A DNA stretch of 64,000 nucleotides from Candidatus Schekmanbacteria bacterium (lineage in GTDB: Bacteria; CSSED10-310; JACPHN01): contig JACPHN010000044.1 in NCBI GenBank assembly GCA_016188575.1, positions 31,616 to 95,615 of the forward strand. Direction: 5' to 3'. Under the pieces are notes generated by a model. The model was not told where the DNA came from. It saw only the letters and a program-made list of their open reading frames with translations, and made no database searches. Shown in pieces: positions 25,862-34,547 of the stretch. Numbering within the stretch: the stretch's first letter is position 1; each line of letters starts with the position of its first letter. The translations under genes and the position numbers were made by a program.

Positions 25862-26992
25862 TCACGGTTTCAGCAACTGTTCATAGCCCGCATGCACGCG
25901 TGCGGCCGTCGCGCGCCACGAGAAGTGCCGAAGGCGGCGACAACCCGCCCCGGAGAGCTCCTTGCGGAGCACGTCGCGCGCCAGCACCTCGGAAAGCACG
26001 GACGCCATGGCGGCCGCGGAGTCAGGCGGAAAAAAGGCGGCCGCGTCGCCCGCGACCTCCCGAAACGCCGGGATGGCGCTGGCGCAAACCGGCGCCCCCA
26101 TCGCAAAGGCTTCGAGTAGCGGCAGTCCGAAGCCTTCATAGACGCTGGGCAGGACGACGCAGGCACATCCCTGATAGAGTACTGCGAGAGCGATTCTGTC
26201 TACGTATCCAGGAAAGATCGCCGCGCCGTCCAGAGCGCGGGCGGCCGCGCGCACGTCCCGAGCGCCCACGCCATCCGCTCCCGCCAGTACCACCGCGCCG
26301 TCCCATCCGCGCGCGCGCAGCTCCTTGACGGCCTGCAGCAGCCGCACCAGGTTCTTGCGCCGCTCGATCGTGCCCACGTGCAACACGTAGCGCTCGGGAA
26401 GCCGCAACTGCGCCCGCGTTGCCGCCACCTCGGCAGCAGTCGGCACCGCGATCTCGGGAACGCCGCACGCGGCCACGGCGATGCGGGATGCGGGCACAGC
26501 GAGCCGGTCGCGCAACTCGCCGGCGACGGCCTCCGTGTCGGCGAAGACCAGGTCCGCGCGCGACACCGAGCGGCGAATGCAGTGCCGCAGGTAGGCGGCG
26601 AACCGCCGCGGGAAACAGTCCGGCACCTGGAAGACGGCCAGGTCGTGGATGGTCACGACGGTGCGCACACCCGCTGGAAGCGGGGGGAGAACGAACGCCG
26701 GGGAGTGGAACAGCGCGCACTCCCGGCGCCGCAGCTCGGGTCGCAGGTGCAGCAGCTCCCACAGCTCCGACCACGGGTGTGACTCCGGGGAGCACGGCGC
26801 CGTCAGGTGGCCGGCAGGCGCCTGCAAGCGCCGGTCGCGGCCCAGCAACTCGCGCGTGTGCGCGTTCCCCACGACCAGCACTGCGGTCCCGGCGATCTCC
26901 AGAAGCGCTGTCAGGAGCTCCGCCACGTACGCGGCCACGCCCGTGCCCTGCGGGATGCAGCGCCGCGCGTCAAAGGCGACCAGCGACGTCAT
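25862..26992 (-). CDS. glycosyltransferase family 4-like
   Basis: 376-residue GT-B fold retaining glycosyltransferase. N-terminal acceptor domain starts LVAFDARRCIPQGTGVAAYVAEL; the donor domain has YVLHVGTIERRKNLVRLL and the E-x7-E motif in YEGFGLPLLEAFAMGAPV. Acts on a nucleotide sugar to build surface polysaccharide. Start ATG at 26992, overlapping the previous glycosyltransferase by 23 bases, so the two are one unit with the MglB-like gene. Sugar and acceptor unknown. Confidence 0.82.
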   Translation of the reverse strand: MTSLVAFDARRCIPQGTGVAAYVAELLTALLEIAGTAVLVVGNAHTRELLGRDRRLQAPAGHLTAPCSPESHPWSELWELLHLRPELRRRECALFHSPAFVLPPLPAGVRTVVTIHDLAVFQVPDCFPRRFAAYLRHCIRRSVSRADLVFADTEAVAGELRDRLAVPASRIAVAACGVPEIAVPTAAEVAATRAQLRLPERYVLHVGTIERRKNLVRLLQAVKELRARGWDGAVVLAGADGVGARDVRAAARALDGAAIFPGYVDRIALAVLYQGCACVVLPSVYEGFGLPLLEAFAMGAPVCASAIPAFREVAGDAAAFFPPDSAAAMASVLSEVLARDVLRKELSGAGCRRLRHFSWRATAARVHAGYEQLLKP

Positions 26993-28178
26993 CGGTGTTG
27001 CCTGCGAGCGCGGTGCGCGCCGGCCCTGCCCCGGCAGCGATGCTGGCAGCGGCCAGATAGCACGCCCTGGTCCGCGCCGCGAGGTTGTCCCAAGTAAAAC
27101 GAGCGGCCACCGCCACGGCTCGCTGCGCCAGACGCTGCCGCTCCGCGCGATCACGCCCGAGCACCTCGAGCGCATCGGCGAGCATTGCGCCGTGCAACGC
27201 ATCGACCACGATGCCAGCCTCCGCGATCCGTGCCGCGATGGCGAGCCCCCGGCTGACAATCACCGGAGTGCCGCACGCCAGCGCCTCCAGGGGTGGCAGC
27301 CCAAAGCCCTCGCTCAGGGATGGGAAGACCAGCGCCACGGCGCCGCGGTACAGAGCGCGCAGGCGCGCATCCGCGACATGGCCGCAGTGCAACACTCGCC
27401 GGCGCAGAGTCGCGCTGGCGGCGATGCGGCCCATGATCGCAGCGTGCTCGGACCCCGCGCGGCCCGCGAGCACCAGCGCGGGGGCGTCCGGCCATCGCGC
27501 CGTCACCGCCTCATAGGCCAGCAGCAGCGTGGCCACGTTCTTGCGCGGCTCGGTGGTGCCCACCCACAGGTAGTAGCCGCCCGGCACCACGCCGGAGCTC
27601 GCGAGCTCGGCCGCGACGCGCTCCCTCTCATACGGCTCGGCAAAGAACGGATCAGCGGCCTCCTCGATGAGCTGCACGCGGTCCGGTGAATAGTCGAAGC
27701 GGTTCAGAAATTCCGCGCGGGTTTCCGCGCTCACCGCGATCACGTGGTGAACCTGCTCGAGATGGCGCGACAAGGATACTCGCCACATCCGCCCTCCGAA
27801 AAAGTCGGCGTGCTCGGGACGATTGAAGAAATGGAGATCGTGGACGGTTATCACCTGTGCGGCGTGTCGCGCCGGGAAGATGAAATAGTTCGGCGAATGC
27901 ACCACGTCGAATGGACCGAGCAGCGTCTGGAGCACCGGCTTGCGACCGTACAGCCAGCTCAGGTAGAGCACCTTTGCCGGGAGCGCGAGGTGGCGATGCG
28001 AAAAGTTGGCCGCCTGCGGCAAGAGCCCGGGCGGCATGCGATTGCGCGCGGACGCGGAGAAGAGCCTGTACTCGTTGGCGGTATCGACGGCGGCGAGGTT
28101 GGCAACCAGATTCAGAGTATATCGGGCGATACCGGTGCGCTCGCCCAGCAGCGAGGACACGTCAATAGCGATACGCAC
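26970..28178 (-). CDS. glycosyltransferase family 1/4
   Basis: About 402 residues, GT-B fold: RIAIDVSSLLGERTGIARYTLNLV at the N-terminus, donor-domain YYLWVGTTEPRKNVATLLLAYE and SLSEGFGLPPLEALACGTPVIVS with the nucleotide-sugar binding Glu pair. GTG at 28178 is preferred over the TTG at 28184 because a G-run lies about eight bases before it. It starts 54 bases after the MglB-like gene. Closely related in layout to the next gene, suggesting a linear oligosaccharide built by two sequential transferases. Confidence 0.82.
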   Translation of the reverse strand: MRIAIDVSSLLGERTGIARYTLNLVANLAAVDTANEYRLFSASARNRMPPGLLPQAANFSHRHLALPAKVLYLSWLYGRKPVLQTLLGPFDVVHSPNYFIFPARHAAQVITVHDLHFFNRPEHADFFGGRMWRVSLSRHLEQVHHVIAVSAETRAEFLNRFDYSPDRVQLIEEAADPFFAEPYERERVAAELASSGVVPGGYYLWVGTTEPRKNVATLLLAYEAVTARWPDAPALVLAGRAGSEHAAIMGRIAASATLRRRVLHCGHVADARLRALYRGAVALVFPSLSEGFGLPPLEALACGTPVIVSRGLAIAARIAEAGIVVDALHGAMLADALEVLGRDRAERQRLAQRAVAVAARFTWDNLAARTRACYLAAASIAAGAGPARTALAGNTDDVAGRL

Positions 28179-28232
28179 AGACAAGCCCCCAAACGCTGCT
28201 ACCAGGCGCGAAACGCGAGCACGGTTCGTAGC

Positions 28233-28727
28233 CTAGCTGAAGAGGCTATCAATCTCCTCGTCCGAGATTTCCGAGAACGGCGTGACTTCCTTGTGCCGAG
28301 GCATCGAGTGGGCCAGGGACTTGGTTTCCAGTTCCTCGAAGATGCGATCGAGCTCCTCCGTCGCCTTTCGGACTCGTAGCCTCACCAGACCGAGGCTGCT
28401 GCGCTCATCAAAAATTACGACCAGGATCCCGCGCTTGCCCACGATCGAGATGTGCAGGTTGTCGCGCTCACCCTCATGAAAGAGATTCGCGAACTCCTTT
28501 TCTCCGAGCAGTTGCGCAAGGCCGCCTGTCGCCGCGATGTTGCCGGCCGCCAGCGAGGCCAGCGACGTCGTGTCGATGTCCTGGGTTTCGCCATGAGAAG
28601 CAATGAGCTGACCGCTCTTGTCGACCAGAAATACGATGCGAGCGTTGGCGTCGGCGTGAAGGCGAGCGATCGCAGACGTGATCGCCCTGTATTCCTCCTC
28701 GTAAACGACCATATCCGAACTTGCCAC
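28233..28727 (-). CDS. mglB: MglB-like roadblock/LC7 protein
   Basis: 164 residues with strong likeness to Myxococcus MglB over its length: MVVYEEEYRAI, ARIVFLVDKSGQLIASHGE, IDTTSLASLAAGNIAATGGL, GEKEFANLFHEGERDNLHI, and the C-terminal ISDEEIDSLF motif. MglB is the GAP partner of the Ras-like GTPase MglA in polarity control. GTG at 28727 with AGGA about nine bases upstream gives the N-terminus most like known MglB; an ATG at 28712 is the alternative. No mglA is next to it; two glycosyltransferase genes follow. Confidence 0.85.
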   Translation of the reverse strand: MASSDMVVYEEEYRAITSAIARLHADANARIVFLVDKSGQLIASHGETQDIDTTSLASLAAGNIAATGGLAQLLGEKEFANLFHEGERDNLHISIVGKRGILVVIFDERSSLGLVRLRVRKATEELDRIFEELETKSLAHSMPRHKEVTPFSEISDEEIDSLFS

Positions 28728-28918
28728 GGTGCTTCCTCTCCACGCTAGCAAACGTGTTGACTAACCGCCGAGCTTATACCGCCGCGCGGTGGGCTTTGCA
28801 AGAGAGCGCAACCGCCTCGCCCGGAGAAATCCCGCCCGGAGCAAACCCGGCCCGAGCAAACCCGCAAGCCAGGAGCGGAGAAGGTCGAGGGGCGGGAGCG
28901 CTGTCGTTGTCCGCGCGC

Positions 28919-29959
28919 CTATTTCGCTTCCGCCGGCTCCTTCATCTCGGAGAGCTCGTCTGGGTGTAGCAACTGCCGCATTATCGGCGTGGCGAGGATG
29001 CCGGGGTTGAGCTCGAGCGCGGCGACGTTCCAGCGCAGGTTGGCGAAGAAGGCGCCGATCAACTGGTCCGTCTGCGGATGAAAGCGGGCGCGAACGATAG
29101 AACGGGCGCTGGCGGCGATCGCGACCGGGATCGGCGTCGGTCCGGCCGTCACCGCGCCGCCGCCAAACCCATAGGCCACGAGCCCACCGCGAGCTGCGGT
29201 GTCAGGAGAGGACCACGAGCAAACCAGCGTCTGACCGTCGGGGCTGAAGGCGGGAAACAGCTCGTTCTCGGCCAGCGATGTCAATTGCCGCGGCTTGCCG
29301 CCCGCGGCCGGCATGATCCACAGGTCGATCGAGCTCGCCGCGTCGCTTGCATAGACGATCCACTCGCCGTCCGGCGAGTAGGCGGGGGAGTAGCTGTTTA
29401 CGCCTTCCGGGGTCAGTCTGGTCAGCCGATGGGTCGCGAGGTCGAGCTCGAAAACGTGGTGGTGCTCGTTGCGGGCAGAGCTGAACGCCAGTCGCCCGCC
29501 GTCTGGGGAGAAGGCGGGGTTTTCCCCGCCGAGAAAGGTGGCCTGAGTCGTGGGCACGCGCGGCAGCTCCGAACCGCGAGGCTGCGCCAGCAGGTCGAGG
29601 TCGGCAATGACCACCTGGGGTTCGCCATCAAAGCTCGAGGTGAAAGCGAGGCGTTTTCCGTCCGGAGAGAACACCGGTTCGCCGTCGTAGGTGGCGTTGT
29701 AGGTAACGCGAAGGTCCGGCTCGCGCCCGCTGGCCGCTCGCAACCAGATCTCGGATTTCCAGATCCGTCCGGGGTCATCCGAGCGAAAGGCGATCCACTT
29801 GCCGTCCGGCGACCACGCGGGATCGGCGGCACCGGGAATGAGCAGTAGTGGCGACTGCTGGCGCTTGGCGTTGCGGTCGCGCCCGCAGCCTTCCGCGCCG
29901 AGACCGAGCGGCAAGACGGCGAGCAGCAAGAGCGCCGTGTAGCGCGCGCCGCGGCTCAA
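28919..29959 (-). CDS. TolB-like PD40/WD40 beta-propeller protein
   Basis: 346 residues: N-terminal hydrophobic segment (ALLLLAVLPLGLGAEGC, possibly a poor lipobox), then repeated PD40 blades with the WSPDGKWIAF / FSPDGKRLAF / FSPDGGRLAF / YSPDGEWIVYAS / FSPDGQTLV pattern. Likely a periplasmic six-bladed propeller for protein-protein binding. TTG start at 29957-29959 overlaps the SDR stop (TTGA), so translation is coupled. It lacks the N-terminal domain of TolB itself. Confidence 0.75.
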   Translation of the reverse strand: MSRGARYTALLLLAVLPLGLGAEGCGRDRNAKRQQSPLLLIPGAADPAWSPDGKWIAFRSDDPGRIWKSEIWLRAASGREPDLRVTYNATYDGEPVFSPDGKRLAFTSSFDGEPQVVIADLDLLAQPRGSELPRVPTTQATFLGGENPAFSPDGGRLAFSSARNEHHHVFELDLATHRLTRLTPEGVNSYSPAYSPDGEWIVYASDAASSIDLWIMPAAGGKPRQLTSLAENELFPAFSPDGQTLVCSWSSPDTAARGGLVAYGFGGGAVTAGPTPIPVAIAASARSIVRARFHPQTDQLIGAFFANLRWNVAALELNPGILATPIMRQLLHPDELSEMKEPAEAK

Positions 29960-30690
29960 AACTGCTGCTCCGTCGGCCTGATCAGGATCTCACTTACCGA
30001 TACGCGCGGCGGGCGGGTTGCCGCCCAGACGACGGCATCGGCCACATCCTCCGGCTCCAGCGGCGGAAACATCTGATAGAGATTGCTCGCAGCGTCCGCG
30101 CCCTGTCCAACTTCGGCGAACTCGGTCCGCACCAGGCCCGGCTGTACGGAGGTCACCCGCACGCCGCGCTCGCGAAGCTCGAGGCGCAGCGCCTCCGTGA
30201 TGGGGTGGAGCGCGAACTTGGTGGCCGAGTAGACCGGCATGCTGCGGCTCGGCTTGCGGCCGACGACCGACGACACTACCACTACTGTGCCTCCGGTGCT
30301 CATGAGGGGCAGCGCTTCCTGGATCGTGACCAGAGCCCCCAGAAGATTCGTCTCGATTTCTTCTCGCCACCGTTCCACGGCGCCGTCCGCAATCGTGCTC
30401 GGATAGCCCAGCCCGGCGTTGACGACGAGCACGTCGAGGTGCTCATACCGATCGCGGATGCTGCCAAAGACGCGCCGCATGCGGGTAACGTCGCGCACGT
30501 CGCAGACGCGCGTGCCGTGCGATGCTCCCCGTGCGTCCAGCTCGGCCGACAAGGCCTCGAGCCGATCGGCGCGGCGCGCCAGCGCGATCACACAGGCCCC
30601 CTCGCGCGCCACGGCAAGAATCACGGCGCGGCCGATCCCGCTCGACGCCCCGGTTACCAGGACATTCTTGTTGTGCAGTGCTCCCATCAT
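29956..30690 (-). CDS. short-chain dehydrogenase/reductase
   Basis: 244 residues, classical SDR: TGASSGIG (13-20), NAGLG (91-95), Ser140/141, Tyr154-x3-Lys158 in YSATK. Motifs fit an NAD(P)-dependent oxidoreductase of the YdfG/serine dehydrogenase type. ATG at 30690. Divergent from the DUF1571 gene across 146 bases. Confidence 0.85.
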   Translation of the reverse strand: MMGALHNKNVLVTGASSGIGRAVILAVAREGACVIALARRADRLEALSAELDARGASHGTRVCDVRDVTRMRRVFGSIRDRYEHLDVLVVNAGLGYPSTIADGAVERWREEIETNLLGALVTIQEALPLMSTGGTVVVVSSVVGRKPSRSMPVYSATKFALHPITEALRLELRERGVRVTSVQPGLVRTEFAEVGQGADAASNLYQMFPPLEPEDVADAVVWAATRPPRVSVSEILIRPTEQQF

Positions 30691-30836
30691 CCGAATGAGC
30701 TCCTCCGTTGCTGCGGCAAGCGCGAGCGGACCGCGCTAAAATATGTGCCGGTCGAGACCAGGCACTCGACCGGCGACCCCACACGCGGTTCCCAAGTTTC
30801 CCGCGCTTCCAAACACTCCATAGGAGACCTCGTCTC

Positions 30837-31736
30837 ATGAGCTCGCCTCGCCCACGCATAGTTGCTGCTCTGCTCGCAGCCACGGCTTTCCTGTTCCTTT
30901 CCGCCGCCGCCAGCTCTCGCGATGCCGCGGCTCCTGGCAGTCCCGATGCGATGGAGCTGCTTACCAAGATGACCCCGGCCTGGGAGAAAGTTTACGACTG
31001 TACCTATACGCTCGACAAGAAGGAGCTCATGGTTGACGGTAGCACCGTTGAGGAGCAGCTTCTCTTCAAGTTCCGGCGGCAACCGCTCGAGGTGTACAGC
31101 CGGCTCGTCAAGCCGGAACGCTCCCAGGAGACCCTCTTCCGCGAAGGGTGGAACGACGGAAAAATGCGCGCCCACCCCGGCAAGTTCCCGGACGTCACCG
31201 TGAACATCGATCCGCAGGGCTCCCTGGCCATGAAGAATCAGCACCACTCGGTGAAGAATGCGGGGTTCGGCACGTTCTTGCGCCTCGTCTCGCACGCCAT
31301 CGAAAAGGGCAAGCAGCATACAGACGCGGGAGCCGCGGTGACATATCAGGGGGAGGGCACATACGATGGCCGCGCCACCCACAAGGTCGAGCTCGTGCCG
31401 CCGAAGGTGCCGCTTGCGTCCTACACGGTGAAGGATGGCGAGGACTTCTGGGGGATCGGGGATGCGAAGGGGCTCTCGATGTATCTCCTGCTCTACTGGA
31501 ACCGCGATTACAACGACCCGGATGACGCTGACGCCGGGGACGTCATCAAGCTTCCGGAATATTATGCGGGCAAGGTCGTCGTCGACATCGACAAGGAGAC
31601 GAACTTGCCGATTTTCCAACAGATCTATGGACACGACGACAAGCTGTACGAACAATACGGCTTCCTGAATCTCAAGCTGAACGTCGGCTTGAAGGAAACA
31701 GACTTCGATCCAGAGAACAAGGAATACAACTTTTAG
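30837..31736 (+). CDS. secreted DUF1571-like protein
   Basis: 299 residues: signal peptide (IVAALLAATAFLFLSAAASS), then AWEKVYDCTYTLDKKELM and LLFKFRRQPLEVYSRLVKP, a DUF1571/LolA-like open beta-barrel pattern with K-P-x-x-x-x-x-E-T-L and GWNDGKM. Such proteins sit in the periplasm and may bind lipid or lipoprotein. ATG at 30837 with AGGAGA about nine bases before. Ends in TAG that overlaps a following GTG. Confidence 0.72.
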   Translation: MSSPRPRIVAALLAATAFLFLSAAASSRDAAAPGSPDAMELLTKMTPAWEKVYDCTYTLDKKELMVDGSTVEEQLLFKFRRQPLEVYSRLVKPERSQETLFREGWNDGKMRAHPGKFPDVTVNIDPQGSLAMKNQHHSVKNAGFGTFLRLVSHAIEKGKQHTDAGAAVTYQGEGTYDGRATHKVELVPPKVPLASYTVKDGEDFWGIGDAKGLSMYLLLYWNRDYNDPDDADAGDVIKLPEYYAGKVVVDIDKETNLPIFQQIYGHDDKLYEQYGFLNLKLNVGLKETDFDPENKEYNF

Positions 31737-32137
31737 TGCATGGCGTGAGGCTCGTCCGCGCGTTTCTCGTGTCGACGATGTGCTCGCCGCCACAGCGTTC
31801 GGTGCGGTATGTTCCAGCGGACGAATACGAGCTGTGGATGGAGCTCATCGCATCGCGCGGAGCGTATCACATCGAGAGCCAGCGGTCGTGCCTGTGGTTG
31901 GAGCGTGAGGCGCTGTCGGCTTCCGAACGCGCCTCCGCCTCTTTCGTGCGCGAACCGGTGTGGCGCATTGCGGTTGCGGTGCGCGGCGCGGAGGATGCGC
32001 GACACGAGCCGATCGTGCGCTACCTGCCGGACAGCGACTACGAGAATGAAAAGGCGGCTCTCCTGCGGCATTTCGGTCGCGAAGAGATCTTTGAGAGCGT
32101 GACGGAGACGCGCGGGTGGTGCCTCTTGAAGCCGTGA
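31736..32137 (+). CDS. hypothetical protein, possibly coupled to the DUF1571 gene
   Basis: 133 codons starting with a GTG on the last base of the DUF1571 stop; an ATG at 31778 is another possible start. Residues such as YELWMELIASRGAYHIESQ and EPVWRIAVAV look like ordinary globular protein, but no family is recognised. Codon use is plausible. No signal peptide is clear. Confidence 0.45.
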   Translation: MHGVRLVRAFLVSTMCSPPQRSVRYVPADEYELWMELIASRGAYHIESQRSCLWLEREALSASERASASFVREPVWRIAVAVRGAEDARHEPIVRYLPDSDYENEKAALLRHFGREEIFESVTETRGWCLLKP

Positions 32138-32219
32138 GCTGCGCTGCTTCGCCCGTGCGTGCGCGTACTGTGGCTGCTAGAATGATGACAACTGCGTCGA
32201 GCGAGGGCCGGAGGTGCCT

Positions 32220-34529
32220 GTGCCGCGAATCGGAGGCGTGTCGCATTCTTCCCTGGTAGGGCTTCTTGCCGCGGGGCTCGCCGCGCTTTCGGTACCCGCC
32301 TGTCCCACCGTTGCGGGTGCTCAAACCGTCTTCGCCGAGGATTTCGCCAACGATCTGAACCCGCTGCAGGAGGAAATCGACCCCACGGTTTGGAGCATAC
32401 AACCCAACGGTGGCGCGGTAAGCGCGTACTACTGGACCTTGTTGCTGCGCACCGTGGCCATGTTCGAGGGGAGCGGCGGCGATAATGCCCCCAAAGAAAC
32501 GCCGACCCTGACGAAAATCGACCCTATCGACCTTAGCTCTCTGGACGACTGCGGAGGGAGCCTGTCTTACGACTACGAGACCGCCGGTCTCGAAGCCACC
32601 GAATATCTGGTTGCCGAGTGGCGTCCCGACGGAACGTCCTCTTGGGCCGCGCTCGGGCCGCAGCAGAGTGGAGGTGTTGCCAACGCTTTTGTCACGGAGA
32701 CGGTGCCGTTGACCGCCGCCCATCGCACCGCGACCTTCTACCTCCGCTTCACGAGCGTGATTGGCAGAGATCGCGGCCATAGCGATGCCGCCTACCTCGA
32801 CACGATTGCAGTCACAATCGAGAAGTGCACCCCCACCGCGACGCCGACGACTGCTCCCAGCGACACGCCCACCGCCACCGCAACGGCGACGGGCACATCG
32901 ACAGCGACGGCGACGGGCACGGCCACTTCCACAGAGACCCCGTCGCCCACGGCCACCGCCACCCCGACCTCGACCGCGACGGAGACCGCCACCCAGACCT
33001 CGACCGCAACGTCCACGGCCACCGGTACGGCGACCCCTACCCGCACCACCACCCCGACCGCCACCACAACCGCCACGCCTACCGTAACCGGGACGCCGCC
33101 AACCGCGACGCAGACGCCAACCGGGCCGACCCCGACGCGCACGTCGACGTCAACCCCCACAGCGACTTCGACGCGCACGGCCACCACCACTCCCACAGCA
33201 TCCGTTACCCGTACCCCGACGGCCACGGTGACCCGGACCGCCACGCGGACTCCTACGGCCACAGCAACGCGCACCGCTACCCGCACCCCGACGGCTACGG
33301 CGACGGGCACGGGAACGCCACCCCCGACGGCGACCGCCACCCGCACGGCTACCTCACCGCCGACTGCGACCGCGACCCGCACCCCCACCCGCACCGCCAC
33401 GCCTACCGCCACCGCGACCCGCACGGTGGCCCCATCGCCGACGCGCACCGTCACCCCTATTCCTTCGCCCACGCCGACCTTCACCCGCACAATCACCCCG
33501 ACCGCGACGATCACGCTCACGCCCGCCGGGCCGACGTTCACCCCGACGTCCACGTCGACGCCCACTTTCTCGCCGACCCCGCTGCCGACCCTGACCCCGA
33601 CGCCGACCGCCACGCCCATCCCGGGGCCGCCCTACCGCTACCACGTCGATCGGCGGCGCGGCAGTGACACGACGGGTGATGGCTCCTACGAATACCCATT
33701 CGCCACGATCGCCGCCGGGATCGCCTCCGCGGTGGACTCGCCGCTCTTGGGCGATACCACCATTGCCGTGGAGATCTGGCCCGGCACATACGAGGAATCG
33801 GTCACGGTACCCTCCGGGATCGAGCTGCTCGGCACCGGACCGGATATCGCCGCGATCGATGGCGGCAGGACCGCTTCTGCCGTGGTGCGCATGCAGTCTG
33901 ATTCCGCGCTCGTGGGCCTGGCGGTAGGGCGCTCGGGGGTCGGCTCGCTAGACGCCTGCGTGGAGCTGTACAACGCGACCAACGTGGTCATCGCCTCGGT
34001 CCTCATCCACGATTGCCGGCACGGCATCGTGCTCAACGAGTCCGCCGCCACGCTGCGCAACCTCACCTTCGCCAATTTGGCCGGCAACGGTATTTACGCG
34101 CGCCATAGCGCCGTCACCGTGATCAACTCCATTGCCGCCTACACGGCCGGCGCCGGGGTCTATGCGTGGGTTCGTTCCGCAGGGCTCCCAGTGGAGGCGC
34201 GCTTCTCCGCTTTCTTCACGAATCTGGGGGAGCCCGCTGACGGCACCGTCGACAGCGCCACGGATATTCTTCTCGACGACCCCGTTTTCGCCGATTTCGA
34301 CACGTGGCGCCTTGATCAGCTCACCTCGCCGTGCGTCGACGCCGGAGAAGGCCTCGATCCGGATGGCAGCCGGGCCGACATGGGAGCCTATGGCGGTGAG
34401 CGCCTTCCGGCGGGCATCTTCGCGGTTCCGGCGACGTCCCCCTGGGCGCTGATGGCGCTGGCGCTCCTGCCAGGGGGCGCCGGAGGACTGCTCTGGCGCC
34501 ATTTCCGAGGGCGCCGGGGGGCGGCGTGA
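32220..34529 (+). CDS. secreted TPT-linker protein with beta-helix domain and C-terminal anchor
   Basis: 769 residues. Signal peptide, an N-terminal jelly-roll-like domain (residues 35-200), a [11 protein letters not shown] Thr/Pro linker of about 270 residues (32827-33630), a right-handed parallel beta-helix domain ([26 protein letters not shown] then repeating turns), and a C-terminal [32 protein letters not shown]: short PT-S-W motif, hydrophobic helix, basic end, like IPTL/PEP-CTERM sorting tails. The GTG at 32220 is chosen because GGAGG (32210-32214) overlaps the other GTG at 32214. Likely surface-exposed carbohydrate-binding or adhesive protein. Confidence 0.75.
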   Translation: MPRIGGVSHSSLVGLLAAGLAALSVPACPTVAGAQTVFAEDFANDLNPLQEEIDPTVWSIQPNGGAVSAYYWTLLLRTVAMFEGSGGDNAPKETPTLTKIDPIDLSSLDDCGGSLSYDYETAGLEATEYLVAEWRPDGTSSWAALGPQQSGGVANAFVTETVPLTAAHRTATFYLRFTSVIGRDRGHSDAAYLDTIAVTIEKCTPTATPTTAPSDTPTATATATGTSTATATGTATSTETPSPTATATPTSTATETATQTSTATSTATGTATPTRTTTPTATTTATPTVTGTPPTATQTPTGPTPTRTSTSTPTATSTRTATTTPTASVTRTPTATVTRTATRTPTATATRTATRTPTATATGTGTPPPTATATRTATSPPTATATRTPTRTATPTATATRTVAPSPTRTVTPIPSPTPTFTRTITPTATITLTPAGPTFTPTSTSTPTFSPTPLPTLTPTPTATPIPGPPYRYHVDRRRGSDTTGDGSYEYPFATIAAGIASAVDSPLLGDTTIAVEIWPGTYEESVTVPSGIELLGTGPDIAAIDGGRTASAVVRMQSDSALVGLAVGRSGVGSLDACVELYNATNVVIASVLIHDCRHGIVLNESAATLRNLTFANLAGNGIYARHSAVTVINSIAAYTAGAGVYAWVRSAGLPVEARFSAFFTNLGEPADGTVDSATDILLDDPVFADFDTWRLDQLTSPCVDAGEGLDPDGSRADMGAYGGERLPAGIFAVPATSPWALMALALLPGGAGGLLWRHFRGRRGAA

Positions 34530-34547
34530 GCGGCCGGCGGTAACGGC

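Noticed and set aside
32827..33630. Regular short repeats that could look like a CRISPR array, and long open frames on both strands
   Set aside because: The periodicity is Thr/Pro codon repetition within the TPT linker. There are no constant repeats with unique spacers, and the minus-strand Val/Ala frame is its shadow.
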